Shown here: piece after piece, positions 53,886 through 63,199 of the stretch
Layout: the number at the start of each line of letters is the position of its first letter
Numbering within the stretch: the stretch's first letter is position 1
Assembly: GCA_003284565.1 (NCBI GenBank)
Contig: QBXO01000005.1
Location: 1-64,000, forward strand
Direction of reading: 5' to 3'
Source of the DNA: SAR116 cluster bacterium AG-321-K23
GTDB lineage: Bacteria; Pseudomonadota; Alphaproteobacteria; Puniceispirillales; Marisalimonadaceae
DNA: 64,000 nt
The notes under the pieces: model-generated
The model's input: the letters and a program-made list of their open reading frames with translations, nothing else
What the model was told of the DNA's origin: nothing
The model's database searches: none
Program-made: the position numbers and the translations under genes

Positions 53886-54302
53886 TTGGTAGATAAAGGC
53901 AAGATTATCTCGATAATTATCAGAGCAAATTATAAATCTGAAAATATTGAATTCTTCACGCCTGATAACTTTTCTCAACAATTGGCTTATATGAACAGGG
54001 AAAAGGATTATGTCATTCCGCCACATGTGCATAATCCAGTCAAACGAGAGGTGACTTATACTCAAGAAGTGCTTTTTATTAAAAGTGGAAAAGTAAGGGT
54101 TGATTATTTTGATGATGATAAAAACTATTTACAAAGCGGAATACTAAACCAAGGAGATGTTATATTGCTTTCTAGCGGAGGGCATGGATTTTATATGCTT
54201 GAAGACAGTGAAATCATTGAAGTAAAACAAGGACCATATGCTGGTGATAAAGACAAAACAAGGTTTAATCCAATTCCAGAAGATCAAGTGAGGTTAAAGT
54301 AA
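53886..54302 (+). CDS. Cupin-domain protein
   Basis: A 138-residue single-domain cupin. Motif 1 is PPHVHNPVKREVTYTQEVLF with two His and a Glu as metal ligands; motif 2 is GDVILLSSGGHGF. The protein ends with VKQGPYAGDKDKTRF. Such cupins accompany sugar aminotransferases in O-antigen loci and may isomerise or bind nucleotide sugars, but no activity can be assigned here. The given start is a TTG; the frame is open upstream for several codons, so the true start is uncertain. The stop overlaps the next gene's first base region (TAATG). Confidence 0.75.
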   Translation: MVDKGKIISIIIRANYKSENIEFFTPDNFSQQLAYMNREKDYVIPPHVHNPVKREVTYTQEVLFIKSGKVRVDYFDDDKNYLQSGILNQGDVILLSSGGHGFYMLEDSEIIEVKQGPYAGDKDKTRFNPIPEDQVRLK

Positions 54303-55408
54303 TGGTGATGGTTAATGAGCCATTATTAAATGGTAATGAAAAAAAATATATAAACGAATGTATCGATACTAATTGGATAAGCTCTGAAGGCCCGTTTGTA
54401 AAAAAATTTGAGACACAAATGGCGGAATATATTGGTAGAAAGTTTGCTACAGCATGCTCAAGTGGCACGGCTGCACTAGATATGGCTGTATCATCATTAG
54501 AGTTACAAGAAGGTGATGAGGTGATTATTCCTACATTTACTATAATCTCTTGCGCTCAAGCATTAACTAAATTAGGTGTTAGGCCAGTCCTTGTAGATTG
54601 TGAATATGATACTTTCAATATGAAAGTTGGAGACATTGAATCTAAAATTACTTCTAAAACAAAAGCTATTATGATAGTCCATATTTTTGGACTAACTGTT
54701 GATATTGACCCAGTTTTAGATCTGGCAAAAAGATACAATCTAAAGGTTATAGAAGATGCTGCGCAAGCAATAGGTCAAGATTACAAAAACAAAAAGTGTG
54801 GTAGTTTTGGTGATATAAGTATTTTTAGTTTTTATCCAAATAAGCTTATTACAACTGGTGAAGGTGGAATGGTTTTATGTGATGATGACTCGCTAGACAA
54901 AAGAATGAAAAGTTTGAGAAACCTTTGTTTTGGTCCACAAAGGTTTGTTCATAACGAAATTGGCTTTAATTATAGAATGACAAATATGCAAGCCGCACTA
55001 GGCGTTGCGCAACTCGAAAGAATTGATCAAAATGTTGAAAAAAAAAGATGGATTGGTAAGACCTATAATGGTCTTTTACAAGATTTAGACATGATAAATC
55101 TCCCGGTTAAATCAACTAATTATTGTGAAAATATTTATTGGGTGTATGCAATTACCTTAAGAGATGATTTCCCCAAAACTGCAAAACAAGTGATGTCAGA
55201 ACTTGGCAAATATAAAATTGGAACTAGGCCTTTTTTTTATCCAATGCATCAACAGCCGGTATTCAATAAGGCTAGACTCTTCTTGAAAGACAAGCTGCCG
55301 ATTAGTAAGAAACTTTATGAAAAAGGCTTTTATATACCAAGTGGGTTAGCGCTTACAGAGTTGCAAATGGAAGAAGTGTCAGAGTTATTGCATAAAGTTT
55401 TGATATGA
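54302..55408 (+). CDS. DegT/DnrJ/EryC1 aminotransferase, perosamine-synthase-like
   Basis: A 368-residue PLP-dependent sugar aminotransferase. The start NEPLLNGNEKKYINECIDTN and WISSEGPFVKKFE resemble GDP-perosamine synthases (RfbE/Per). SSGTAALDMAV near 53-63 binds phosphate, EDAAQAIGQDY near 151-161 stacks on the cofactor, and Lys181 in FYPNKLITTGEGG is the Schiff-base lysine. Gmd at 31,041 would supply its substrate GDP-4-keto-6-deoxymannose. A UDP-linked keto sugar from the WbpM-like enzyme is the alternative substrate. Four-base overlap with the methyltransferase gene. Confidence 0.87.
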   Translation: MVMVNEPLLNGNEKKYINECIDTNWISSEGPFVKKFETQMAEYIGRKFATACSSGTAALDMAVSSLELQEGDEVIIPTFTIISCAQALTKLGVRPVLVDCEYDTFNMKVGDIESKITSKTKAIMIVHIFGLTVDIDPVLDLAKRYNLKVIEDAAQAIGQDYKNKKCGSFGDISIFSFYPNKLITTGEGGMVLCDDDSLDKRMKSLRNLCFGPQRFVHNEIGFNYRMTNMQAALGVAQLERIDQNVEKKRWIGKTYNGLLQDLDMINLPVKSTNYCENIYWVYAITLRDDFPKTAKQVMSELGKYKIGTRPFFYPMHQQPVFNKARLFLKDKLPISKKLYEKGFYIPSGLALTELQMEEVSELLHKVLI

Positions 55409-56163
55409 ATCAGTTCGGAGATTTGTATTCACAATATTATGACTTGCTGTATCAAGATAAAGATTACATTGCAGAGGTTGACTACATTGGTGATTTAATA
55501 AAAAATCATTTTACTAGGGCAAAAAAAATTTTAGACTTGGGCTGTGGCACAGGAAAGCATGATGAATTGTTTTGCAATAAAGGCTATATAGTTCATGGTG
55601 TTGATATTAACGAAGAGATGCTAAAGATTGCAGAAGTTAGAAGAAAAGGCAAAGAAGAAAAATTAACATTTAGTCAATCAGACATCACGCAACTACATCT
55701 TAATCAAAAATTTGATACTATTGTGTCGCTCTTTCATGTTATGAGTTACCAAAATACTAATACCGCATTGGATAATGTTTTTACTGGCGTTAGAGAGCAT
55801 TTATATACAGGCGGGCTGTTTATTTTTGATTTTTGGTACGGTCCCGCAGTTTTAACTGATTTACCAAAAACGACAATCAAACGATTAGAGGATGAGCGCA
55901 TCAAGGTAACGAGAATAGCTGAACCTAAATTATGCGCACAGTTAAATACAGTTGACGTGAATTTTAATTTTTTTGTAACGAAAAAAGAAGATGACGTTTC
56001 AATAGAGATGAAAGAGCTTCATACTATGAGATACTTTTTTGATACCGAACTTGAAATGTTGTGTGATAAACATGGGTTTAGCATTGAAGCAAAATATGGT
56101 TGGTTAAGCGATAAAAACCCAGGGTTTGATACATGGAATGTTGTGTGGGTAGTAAAAAAATGA
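55405..56163 (+). CDS. Class I SAM-dependent methyltransferase
   Basis: A 252-residue methyltransferase. Motif I is ILDLGCGTGKHDELF (near residues 45-59), GVDINEEMLKIAE gives the acidic residue, and FDTIVSLFHVMSY is motif IV. The layout matches O-antigen methyltransferases that act on amino sugars, such as N-methylation of perosamine-type residues; that assignment is an inference from the neighbouring aminotransferase. ATGA overlaps couple it to both neighbours. Confidence 0.85.
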   Translation: MNQFGDLYSQYYDLLYQDKDYIAEVDYIGDLIKNHFTRAKKILDLGCGTGKHDELFCNKGYIVHGVDINEEMLKIAEVRRKGKEEKLTFSQSDITQLHLNQKFDTIVSLFHVMSYQNTNTALDNVFTGVREHLYTGGLFIFDFWYGPAVLTDLPKTTIKRLEDERIKVTRIAEPKLCAQLNTVDVNFNFFVTKKEDDVSIEMKELHTMRYFFDTELEMLCDKHGFSIEAKYGWLSDKNPGFDTWNVVWVVKK

Positions 56164-57353
56164 AAATAGCTGTATTTATTAGCTCAGGTATACAGGAAGG
56201 CGGGGGGTTTCAGTACGAAAGTATGGTGTTAAATATCATAAAAAAATATCACAAGAATGTTGATATAGTTTTTGAATATTACACCTTAAATAAAAAAATA
56301 TTAAAAGATTATAAAGACTTAAATCTACCAATAAAAGAGATTAGTGAAAATTTTTTTCAAAAAATGCATAGGATCAGTTTATCGAATTTGTACTTATATC
56401 GTTTGTATAAAAAAATACACCTTCAACACTCTTCAATCGAAAAGAAATTACAAAAAGATAGTATAGATTTGGTTTATTTTTTATATCCGAGTAGTATAGG
56501 TCAGACATTCGTAAGCATGTCGTATGTTTATACTTTATGGGATTTGGGGCATTTGGAACTTATAGAGTTTCCTGAGATGAGCTATGACAAAAAATTTGAG
56601 AAAAGAGAGGGGAATTTTACTTATTCGCTAAAAAAAGCTTTTAAAGTAATAGTTGATGGGGATTATGGTAAGAAAAATGTTATTAGAAGATACAATTTAG
56701 ATGAAAGAAGAGTTGAGATTTTAAAATTTTTACCAAATATCAGGGTAACAAGTGGTGGTAAATATGTTGATATAAAAGATAAATATAATATTTCAGGTGA
56801 TTACATATTTTATCCAGCTCAGTTTTGGGCTCACAAGAATCATATATACATCCTAAAAGCTATTAAAATATTAAAGGATGAAAAAAATATTAAGATTAAT
56901 GTGATTTTTTCAGGCTCTGATAAAGGAAATTTAAATCATATTTTAAAATTGTCGCGAGAGTATGGTGTTGATTCTTTAGTTCATTACATTGGCTTTGTTC
57001 CAGATAGTGAAATTCCGTATTTGTATAAACAATCATTATCACTAGTTATACCTACTCTTTTAGGACCTACAAACATACCTCCGCTTGAGGCTTTTTACTA
57101 TGGAACCCCAGTTTGCTATTCGGATACTCCTTTCTTTAGAGAACAAGTGGATGATGCGGTGTTCTACTGCGATTTAAGTAGTCCATCTAGCTTGGTTAAG
57201 CATTTGATTTGTATTATGTCCAATAATGATTTAGTAAAGAGGAAAAATATTAAGGGGAAATTAATTCTAGAGAATTGGAGCGAAGTGGATTTTTATAATA
57301 AATTACTGTCTATTTTTAACGAATATAAAGTTATCAGAGAAAAGTGGAATTAA
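56160..57353 (+). CDS. Glycosyltransferase family 4 protein
   Basis: A GT-B glycosyltransferase of 397 residues from the ATG at 56,160 (MKIAVFISSGIQEGGGFQYE), which overlaps the methyltransferase stop; the frame also opens 27 bases earlier. The C-terminal donor domain has FYPAQFWAHKNHIYILKAIK, FVPDSEIPYLYKQS and IPTLLGPTNIPPLEAFYYGT with the E-x7-E-like end. It resembles mannosyl- or rhamnosyltransferases of the WbaZ/MtfB style, but the sugar is unknown. Confidence 0.85.
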   Translation: MKIAVFISSGIQEGGGFQYESMVLNIIKKYHKNVDIVFEYYTLNKKILKDYKDLNLPIKEISENFFQKMHRISLSNLYLYRLYKKIHLQHSSIEKKLQKDSIDLVYFLYPSSIGQTFVSMSYVYTLWDLGHLELIEFPEMSYDKKFEKREGNFTYSLKKAFKVIVDGDYGKKNVIRRYNLDERRVEILKFLPNIRVTSGGKYVDIKDKYNISGDYIFYPAQFWAHKNHIYILKAIKILKDEKNIKINVIFSGSDKGNLNHILKLSREYGVDSLVHYIGFVPDSEIPYLYKQSLSLVIPTLLGPTNIPPLEAFYYGTPVCYSDTPFFREQVDDAVFYCDLSSPSSLVKHLICIMSNNDLVKRKNIKGKLILENWSEVDFYNKLLSIFNEYKVIREKWN

Positions 57354-57656
57354 GTATTATAATATTTCTTTTTGCATATTAAAAAATGATTTGCAGACTT
57401 AATTTATGCAGTTTAATCATGATGAATACAGAAGGTAGTTATTAACAGTAATTAATAAATCTATTTAGTGGCTTATTACTACTCATATTCAAATAATCCT
57501 GGGCTTTGTTCTTTATTTTGAGATGCCTTAGCTATATCAAATATAAAATTGATATATTTTTTTAATGTAAAAAATCAAAAAAATAGACTGCTTTAACGGT
57601 TTGTTTTTTATCTTGGACAGTGGCTTAAGTATGGGAATTTTAAAAGAGAGTGGAAT
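57354..57656. other. 303-bp gap without intact gene
   Basis: No full gene is visible. On the minus strand, 57,480-57,565 reads FDIAKASQNKEQSPGLFEYE then a stop, which looks like a decayed C-terminus. On the + strand, 57,597-57,656 is in frame with the next gene and reads RFVFYLGQWLKYGNFKREWN, perhaps another remnant. Neither source is recognised. Confidence 0.45.
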
Positions 57657-58577
57657 ATGGTTAATTTATTAGGTAGGACTTTTGGTAGTATAAGAGATTT
57701 ACTTAGGTTGCCTGTAACTGTAAGTGAGTATTTTGATGCAATTAAAATGAATCAGGGTTTGTTGCTAAGCGCATCTATCAGTGATCGAAGTGAATACTTA
57801 TCTTTATCAGATCTTGAGTTTCAAATTTTTTCTCAATTCGGCGATGACGGTATCATTCAGTACTTAACTAAAAATATTGAATGTAGCTACAAAACTTTTA
57901 TTGAATTTGGTGTTGAAGATTTTTCTGAATCTAACACTCGATTTTTGCTCCAAAAGGACAACTGGTCTGGATTGGTGCTTGATGGCTCTTTATCTAATAT
58001 AAATAGGCTTAAAAAAAGAAATATATATTGGAAGCATGATCTAGAAGCGAGGGCGGAATTTATTACAAAAGATAATATTGCAGCCCTTCTAAATCCAAAG
58101 GTGCAGGAGTGGAAAGGGTTGGATTTATTGCATATAGATTTAGATGGCAATGATTATTGGATTTGGAAAGAGCTTGAACTTAAGCCAACTATTTTAATCA
58201 TTGAATATAATAGTTGTTTTGGTTATGAACGTTCAATTACAGTACCCTATGTTGCTGATTTTAGACGAACTAGTGCCCACTCAAGTAATTTATATTGGGG
58301 ATGTTCATTAAAAGGGATATACGATTTAAGTTTAGAAAAAGGCTATTCATTTATAGGATGTAATAGTGCTGGCAACAATGCTTATTTTATTTTAAAAAAT
58401 AAAATGAATGCAGCGGTTCAAGAGGTCACTTTAGAGCGTGGATTTGTTGCATCAAAATATAGAGAATCTAGAGATAAATCAGGCGCATTAACATACATAA
58501 ATGGATCTAAAAGACTTGAAGAAATTAAAGGTATGCCTGTATTTAATATAGAAAAACAGATGATTGAGGCTATTTAA
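57657..58577 (+). CDS. FkbM/methyltransferase-like hypothetical protein
   Basis: A 306-residue cytoplasmic protein. It has SQFGDDGIIQYLTKNI, FIEFGVEDFSESNTRFLLQK and NWSGLVLDGSLSNINRL, resembling the divergent FkbM-like methyltransferase group of polysaccharide loci, where the Glu-Phe-Gly phrase stands at motif I and Val-Leu-Asp-Gly at motif II. LLHIDLDGNDYWIWKELELK could hold motif IV. The residues do not guarantee SAM binding, so function is uncertain. GAGAG lies before the ATG. It sits between two groups of glycosyltransferases. Confidence 0.6.
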   Translation: MVNLLGRTFGSIRDLLRLPVTVSEYFDAIKMNQGLLLSASISDRSEYLSLSDLEFQIFSQFGDDGIIQYLTKNIECSYKTFIEFGVEDFSESNTRFLLQKDNWSGLVLDGSLSNINRLKKRNIYWKHDLEARAEFITKDNIAALLNPKVQEWKGLDLLHIDLDGNDYWIWKELELKPTILIIEYNSCFGYERSITVPYVADFRRTSAHSSNLYWGCSLKGIYDLSLEKGYSFIGCNSAGNNAYFILKNKMNAAVQEVTLERGFVASKYRESRDKSGALTYINGSKRLEEIKGMPVFNIEKQMIEAI

Positions 58578-58659
58578 ATTTATAACGATAGTTAGCATAT
58601 TTTTTGTGTGTTTAATATTGGAACATATGGATTGAAATTTTGGCACTGAAAGTACATGA

Positions 58660-59850
58660 GTGAAACAAACTAATACAGTTGGTAATTTACAATCTCGCGC
58701 GTTGTTTGCTGCATTACCTTTTTCTGAACAGGCAATGCTTTCGTATAAGGGTGTGTCGCCTGCTGCACGAAGATGGCTACTTGGCTTTCTTGGTGGGTTG
58801 AATTTTAATGAAAAAAAAGTTCATGTTTTCGGCCATCAGATAGAATCTATTTTTCCCGTGGGCCGACTTATTCCAGGTAATTTTAAAAATATTCTTGACG
58901 ATTATCCTTTTTTATTACTTAGGTATTTAAATCTATGGCCTTTTCGTTGGAAGAGTTTAATAAGATCATATAAGTTAGGTTTTGACCGGGCATTGGTAAA
59001 TTGGGGAAGGTTTGATTACGTTTTTTCGTATAATCCTTGGCCCAATCAGTTAGCAATGGGGCGGCATGCTAAAAAGAGGGATCCTTCTACTAAGTGGATT
59101 TTGATAACGCTGGATTATGAAGATCCTGATGAAAATTTTAAAACCTTTCTTAAAATAACGAAAGGTGTTGACTATTATGTGTTTCTTTCTCAATGGGCAT
59201 ATGACAATATCCCAATAAAGAATAAATATCTTTTAGAAGGTGGCGTTAAGTCGGATCTTATTCAAAGTCGATACGAGTCACGGTGCAACGCCATTAAGAC
59301 AAAATATTCTCAAAATAATTCAGTGATTTTATATACAGGAATGTTTGATAAATGGGGAGGATTGTCGATTCTCCTTGAAGCGTTCATGGGATTGCCCGGA
59401 GATGATATTGAATTATGGATATGTGGCTTTGGCAATGATGATTACATTAAATCCGCCATTAGTAAGGATGCACGTATTAAGCTATACGGTCTTGTTTCTG
59501 ATGAAAAATTAGATTTACTTTCTCAAGCAGCCAGTCTTTTTGTTAACCCAAGACCTGCTCATGTAAATGGCAATATGATGAATTTCCCCTCTAAAATTTT
59601 AGAGTATTTAACTTATTGCAAGCCTGTTATTTCTACTTTAACACCAGGACTTTTAAATGAATATAAAGAGGTTTGTCACATTGTCGATACAAACCCCTCT
59701 TCAATACGTAATGGCATAATAGAGGTACTTTCTAAAGATCAAGAAAATCTTCTTGATATTGCTTCAGATATACGCAGCTTTCTTCAAGAAAAAACATGGG
59801 AACGTCAAATTGAAAAGCTATTATGGTGGATAGATACAGACAAAACTTAA
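58660..59850 (+). CDS. Glycosyltransferase family 4-like protein
   Basis: A 396-residue GT-B protein. The donor domain begins at LYTGMFDKWGGLSILLEAF (near residues 226-244), followed by IELWICGFGNDDYIKSAI and VNPRPAHVNGNMMNFPSKIL with the acidic end EYLTYCKPVIS. The start is GTG at 58,660, the first usable start of this frame. It overlaps the next glycosyltransferase gene by 28 bases, so the run of three GT4 genes is cotranslated. Sugar and linkage unknown. Confidence 0.82.
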   Translation: MKQTNTVGNLQSRALFAALPFSEQAMLSYKGVSPAARRWLLGFLGGLNFNEKKVHVFGHQIESIFPVGRLIPGNFKNILDDYPFLLLRYLNLWPFRWKSLIRSYKLGFDRALVNWGRFDYVFSYNPWPNQLAMGRHAKKRDPSTKWILITLDYEDPDENFKTFLKITKGVDYYVFLSQWAYDNIPIKNKYLLEGGVKSDLIQSRYESRCNAIKTKYSQNNSVILYTGMFDKWGGLSILLEAFMGLPGDDIELWICGFGNDDYIKSAISKDARIKLYGLVSDEKLDLLSQAASLFVNPRPAHVNGNMMNFPSKILEYLTYCKPVISTLTPGLLNEYKEVCHIVDTNPSSIRNGIIEVLSKDQENLLDIASDIRSFLQEKTWERQIEKLLWWIDTDKT

Positions 59851-60914
59851 AAATTGCTGTTGGGTGGAATGGGCTTCCTTTATATGGGGCTAAATTGATT
59901 GCAGCTGCAAGAGAAAATGTTGGTTATAACTTTAACGTTATTGGCACACGTCCAAAAGTCCCAATTTCGGGAATGGATGAACTTTTGTCGACTAATTTAT
60001 ATTGGCTTAATGCAGGTGGCGATTACTCATGGAAGGAGCTTGGGCTGGAAGTGCCTGATGTATTTTTTCATACTGGATGGCGTTACAGACATTTCATTTC
60101 ATTAGCAGATGAGGTTCGTGCTAGCGGTGGTCAAGTTGTCGGGATGTTTGATAATAACTGGAAAGGGGGTATAAGGCAAACTCTAGGAGGGTTGTATTTC
60201 CGTTTCTTTATGCGTAAAAAATATGCGGCAGTATTTGTACCTGGATTTGAAGGGAAAAAACTTGCACTTTTTTTGGGCTTTAAAAAAGAAAATATCTTTA
60301 GTGGTTTGTATGGCTCTAGTGGAAAAATTTTTTCGAATCAAATAAAATGCTCTCAAAGGCCTAAATGTTTTTTATTTGTAGGGCAATTTATTCATCGTAA
60401 AGGTGTATTAGAATTGGTAAATGCTTATAAAAAGTTTCACTGTCAATATCCAGAATGGACATTAAGATTAATTGGGCAGGGGGGGTTGGCAGATCAGTTG
60501 AAAGGGTATCCAGGTGTTATGGTTGAGCCATTTAAGCAGCCAAATGAAATTGCAGAGGTGATGAGCCAGGCTCGCGTTCTTATTTTGCCTAGTCGTGAAG
60601 AGCACTGGGGTTTGGTTGTGCACGAAGCTGCTCTCTCAGGATGCGGCCTTCTTTTAACATCCCAAGTGGGTTCTGCGGTAGATTTGTCTACAGAAAATAA
60701 TGCTATTGTTATTGAGAAACTCTCTGTTGACTTGCTTGTGAGTGCTATGAGTAGATTCGCTAATATGAGTGATGAACAGTTGGATTTAATGCAAAATGAT
60801 AGTTTAAATAGATCTATAGAATTTGGGCCAGAGCCATGGGCGGAAGCATTTTTAACTATTTTAAAAAAATTGTCACCAGATAGCTTCAAGAGTAGTGATA
60901 ATGAAAAAAACTAA
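59823..60914 (+). CDS. Glycosyltransferase family 4 protein
   Basis: A 363-residue GT-B enzyme. LFVGQFIHRKGVLELVNAYK (near residues 184-203), LRLIGQGGLADQL and LPSREEHWGLVVHEAALSGC (E-x7-E) mark the nucleotide-sugar domain. It overlaps the previous gene by 28 bases and the next by about 14, a tight operon. Role in O-chain assembly inferred from place. Confidence 0.87.
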   Translation: MVDRYRQNLKIAVGWNGLPLYGAKLIAAARENVGYNFNVIGTRPKVPISGMDELLSTNLYWLNAGGDYSWKELGLEVPDVFFHTGWRYRHFISLADEVRASGGQVVGMFDNNWKGGIRQTLGGLYFRFFMRKKYAAVFVPGFEGKKLALFLGFKKENIFSGLYGSSGKIFSNQIKCSQRPKCFLFVGQFIHRKGVLELVNAYKKFHCQYPEWTLRLIGQGGLADQLKGYPGVMVEPFKQPNEIAEVMSQARVLILPSREEHWGLVVHEAALSGCGLLLTSQVGSAVDLSTENNAIVIEKLSVDLLVSAMSRFANMSDEQLDLMQNDSLNRSIEFGPEPWAEAFLTILKKLSPDSFKSSDNEKN

Positions 60915-62049
60915 TGTGACTTTAGTTGGTCTTGACTTAGTTCCTTCTACCGGAGGCCCGTCTAAAACGATTAAATATTTTAAAGATGCCCTGTCGGCAA
61001 ATGTGATTTCCTTTACAAATGCTGTCAAATTAGAGCAAGAAGGGTCGGCAATTCCTGGAACAATACATATTAAACAGAAAAATAACTTCTTAGGAAAGGT
61101 GTTTGCATGGCCAGAAAAATCCTCCACTATTAAAGCATATCATACCGCAAAGCAGTCTGATCTTTTAACTTGTCATATTTTATGGCGCTATAGTGCTCAT
61201 TGGGTTTATTATTTGAGTCGCAAACATGATATACCTTATTGGGTAATTTTGCATGGATGCCTAGATCCTTATGTGTTTAGTTATCGAAGTTGGGTAAAAA
61301 AAATTTGGTTTATTTTATTTGGAAGGTCTTTTTTACAGAATGCCTCATTAATCATTTGCTCATCTCAAAGAGAGCGTGAAAAAATTAAAGAATTGTATTA
61401 TGGTACCAATGTTGAGGTTGTGTATTGGCCGACTACATTATTTAATTTTGTAGATGAAAAGGCAACACGTGAGATTGTGCGAAGTAATTATGGTATTAAA
61501 GACAATGAAAGGGTTTTGTTATTTTTGGGGCGGCTGCATTCAATAAAGCGACCAATCGAGACTATAAAGGCTTTTTTAAATGCATCCGTGGCCAATACAA
61601 AACTGTTAATTGTTGGGCCTTTTGAATCTTACTCCAAAGAATATATACAAAATTTTATTCAAATTGAGGGTGGATCAGGGGCTAATGTACAGATTTTGGG
61701 CCCACTTTACGGTAAAGAGAAGTTTGAGATAATATTGGCTTCAGATGGTTATATATCTTTATCGCTTAAAGAAAATTTTGGACATACTGTAGTAGAAGCT
61801 TTATCAGCAGGAAAGCCGTTAATTCTCACTCCTGGAATTGATTTATCTATGGAGTTAAGTGTATTAAATTGTGGCTGGTTTTTATCTAATAACTCTATCG
61901 AACAGGCTAGTAATGCAATTGTAGAATTTTCTAAAAAGCCACAGCAGGATTTAGTTGAAATGGGAGGACGAGGTAAAAGCTGGGTTCTTAAAAACTTGAG
62001 TTTTCAGAATTTTCAAGAAAAACTCAATTCGTTCATTGTGAAGGTATGA
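60901..62049 (+). CDS. Glycosyltransferase family 4 protein
   Basis: A GT-B enzyme of about 382 residues from the ATG at 60,901; a GTG six bases earlier is also open. The N-terminal acceptor domain has LVPSTGGPSKTIKYFKDAL, and the donor domain has LLFLGRLHSIKRPIETIKAF and SLKENFGHTVVEALSAGKPL. The latter is the E-x7-E motif. It resembles WcaI/WbpJ-type transferases. The overlap with the previous gene points to coupled translation. Confidence 0.87.
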   Translation: MKKTNVTLVGLDLVPSTGGPSKTIKYFKDALSANVISFTNAVKLEQEGSAIPGTIHIKQKNNFLGKVFAWPEKSSTIKAYHTAKQSDLLTCHILWRYSAHWVYYLSRKHDIPYWVILHGCLDPYVFSYRSWVKKIWFILFGRSFLQNASLIICSSQREREKIKELYYGTNVEVVYWPTTLFNFVDEKATREIVRSNYGIKDNERVLLFLGRLHSIKRPIETIKAFLNASVANTKLLIVGPFESYSKEYIQNFIQIEGGSGANVQILGPLYGKEKFEIILASDGYISLSLKENFGHTVVEALSAGKPLILTPGIDLSMELSVLNCGWFLSNNSIEQASNAIVEFSKKPQQDLVEMGGRGKSWVLKNLSFQNFQEKLNSFIVKV

Positions 62050-62075
62050 TAATCAGAATGGGGGCTTTATAGCTT

Positions 62076-62381
62076 ATGATTTTTATTAACCAGGTAGGGG
62101 TATCATTCTTTGAAATTATTCATGCTTTAGAGAAGTTATCTAAGTCGAATTGTATGTATTTACTAATAACCTCACATTACCATTCTAATGCATTTGAAAA
62201 TAGAAGCATTCTATCATGTGACTTAAGAACTTTAGATATTTTTTCATGCCCATTTCGATTCACCAAGAAAGAGATTTTATATTCACTAATTGACAATCCT
62301 GTTAATTTAAAATGGCCTAGAAAAATGTATTTATTAAAAAAATGTTTTACCCTATTTGATTTAGATCTTATTGATATATGA
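62076..62381 (+). CDS. Small hypothetical protein, possibly truncated
   Basis: I do not recognise this 101-residue protein. It opens with a mildly hydrophobic stretch and ends with DLRTLDIFSCPFRFTKKEIL and a basic tail. The pattern looks like the C-terminal piece of a larger polysaccharide-locus protein. It starts 26 bp after a glycosyltransferase and overlaps the next gene by four bases (ATGA), which argues that it is translated. Confidence 0.5.
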   Translation: MIFINQVGVSFFEIIHALEKLSKSNCMYLLITSHYHSNAFENRSILSCDLRTLDIFSCPFRFTKKEILYSLIDNPVNLKWPRKMYLLKKCFTLFDLDLIDI

Positions 62382-63151
62382 AAATATCTATTGTTACTGT
62401 CTCTTATAATTCAGAGAAAACTATTGAACAGACCTTGTTATCTGTCATTAATCAAAATTATTCTAATGTTGAATATTTAGTGATTGATGGTGCGTCTATT
62501 GATAAAACTTCAGAAATTGTGTCAAAATATATTGACAAAGGTGTTGATGTATTTCTTTCAGAGCCTGATGTTAGTCTTTGGGATGCGATGAATAAAGGAA
62601 TTCAAAGAGCAACTGGTGAGTATATAGCTTTTTTAAATTCTGATGATACGTATGCTTCCAACTCTATTCTTTCAGAAGTTAATGCAAGTTTGGTTCAATC
62701 TTCGGAGGTATTAGATTTACTATTTGGGTGGGCTGATATTGTTGATCCAAATAATTTAAATAAAGTAATTAGAGAATATCGGTATGACCGTATAAGTAAA
62801 TTTAGCCTTGCAATTGGACTTATGCCCGCTCATCCGGCTACTTTTTATCGACTATCAGTATTGAAGGAAATTGGCGGGTATCTAGTTCAAAAATCGCAGC
62901 CAGCTGCTGACTTTGAATTATTATGTAGGCTTTTCTCAAATAAGCCCAACCTTAGCACAGGTAAAATTTCAAAATTGCTCGTCAACATGAAAAATGGTGG
63001 GGTAAGTAATTCTAGTTGGTTGGGTCGATTTATTAGAATCGAGCATATTTATAAAGCTGCATCTTCTAATAATATTACAACTTCTAGACTTTTTATTGTG
63101 TTTAAGTACATATTTAAGCTGTTTGAGTATATAAAACCAATCTTCAAATAA
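62378..63151 (+). CDS. Glycosyltransferase family 2 protein (WcaE-like)
   Basis: A 257-residue GT-A enzyme. ISIVTVSYNSEKTIEQTLLS (residues 3-22) is the nucleotide-binding start, DGASIDKT and SEPDVSLWDAMNKGIQRA follow, and AFLNSDDTY carries the DxD-type motif. MPAHPATFYRLSVLKEIGGY is the acceptor-side signature of the WcaE/WbbD group. All functional residues appear intact. Position near the initiating sugar transferase suggests it adds the second sugar of the repeat. Confidence 0.9.
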   Translation: MKISIVTVSYNSEKTIEQTLLSVINQNYSNVEYLVIDGASIDKTSEIVSKYIDKGVDVFLSEPDVSLWDAMNKGIQRATGEYIAFLNSDDTYASNSILSEVNASLVQSSEVLDLLFGWADIVDPNNLNKVIREYRYDRISKFSLAIGLMPAHPATFYRLSVLKEIGGYLVQKSQPAADFELLCRLFSNKPNLSTGKISKLLVNMKNGGVSNSSWLGRFIRIEHIYKAASSNNITTSRLFIVFKYIFKLFEYIKPIFK

Positions 63152-63199
63152 GTGTACTCTTATTTGAAGTGACTAACTTTATTCTCTTTAGTGTTAAAA

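Noticed and set aside
60494-60889. Minus-strand 131-codon frame
   Set aside because: It is antisense to an intact GT4 gene with clear motifs and has no own start signal or known domain.
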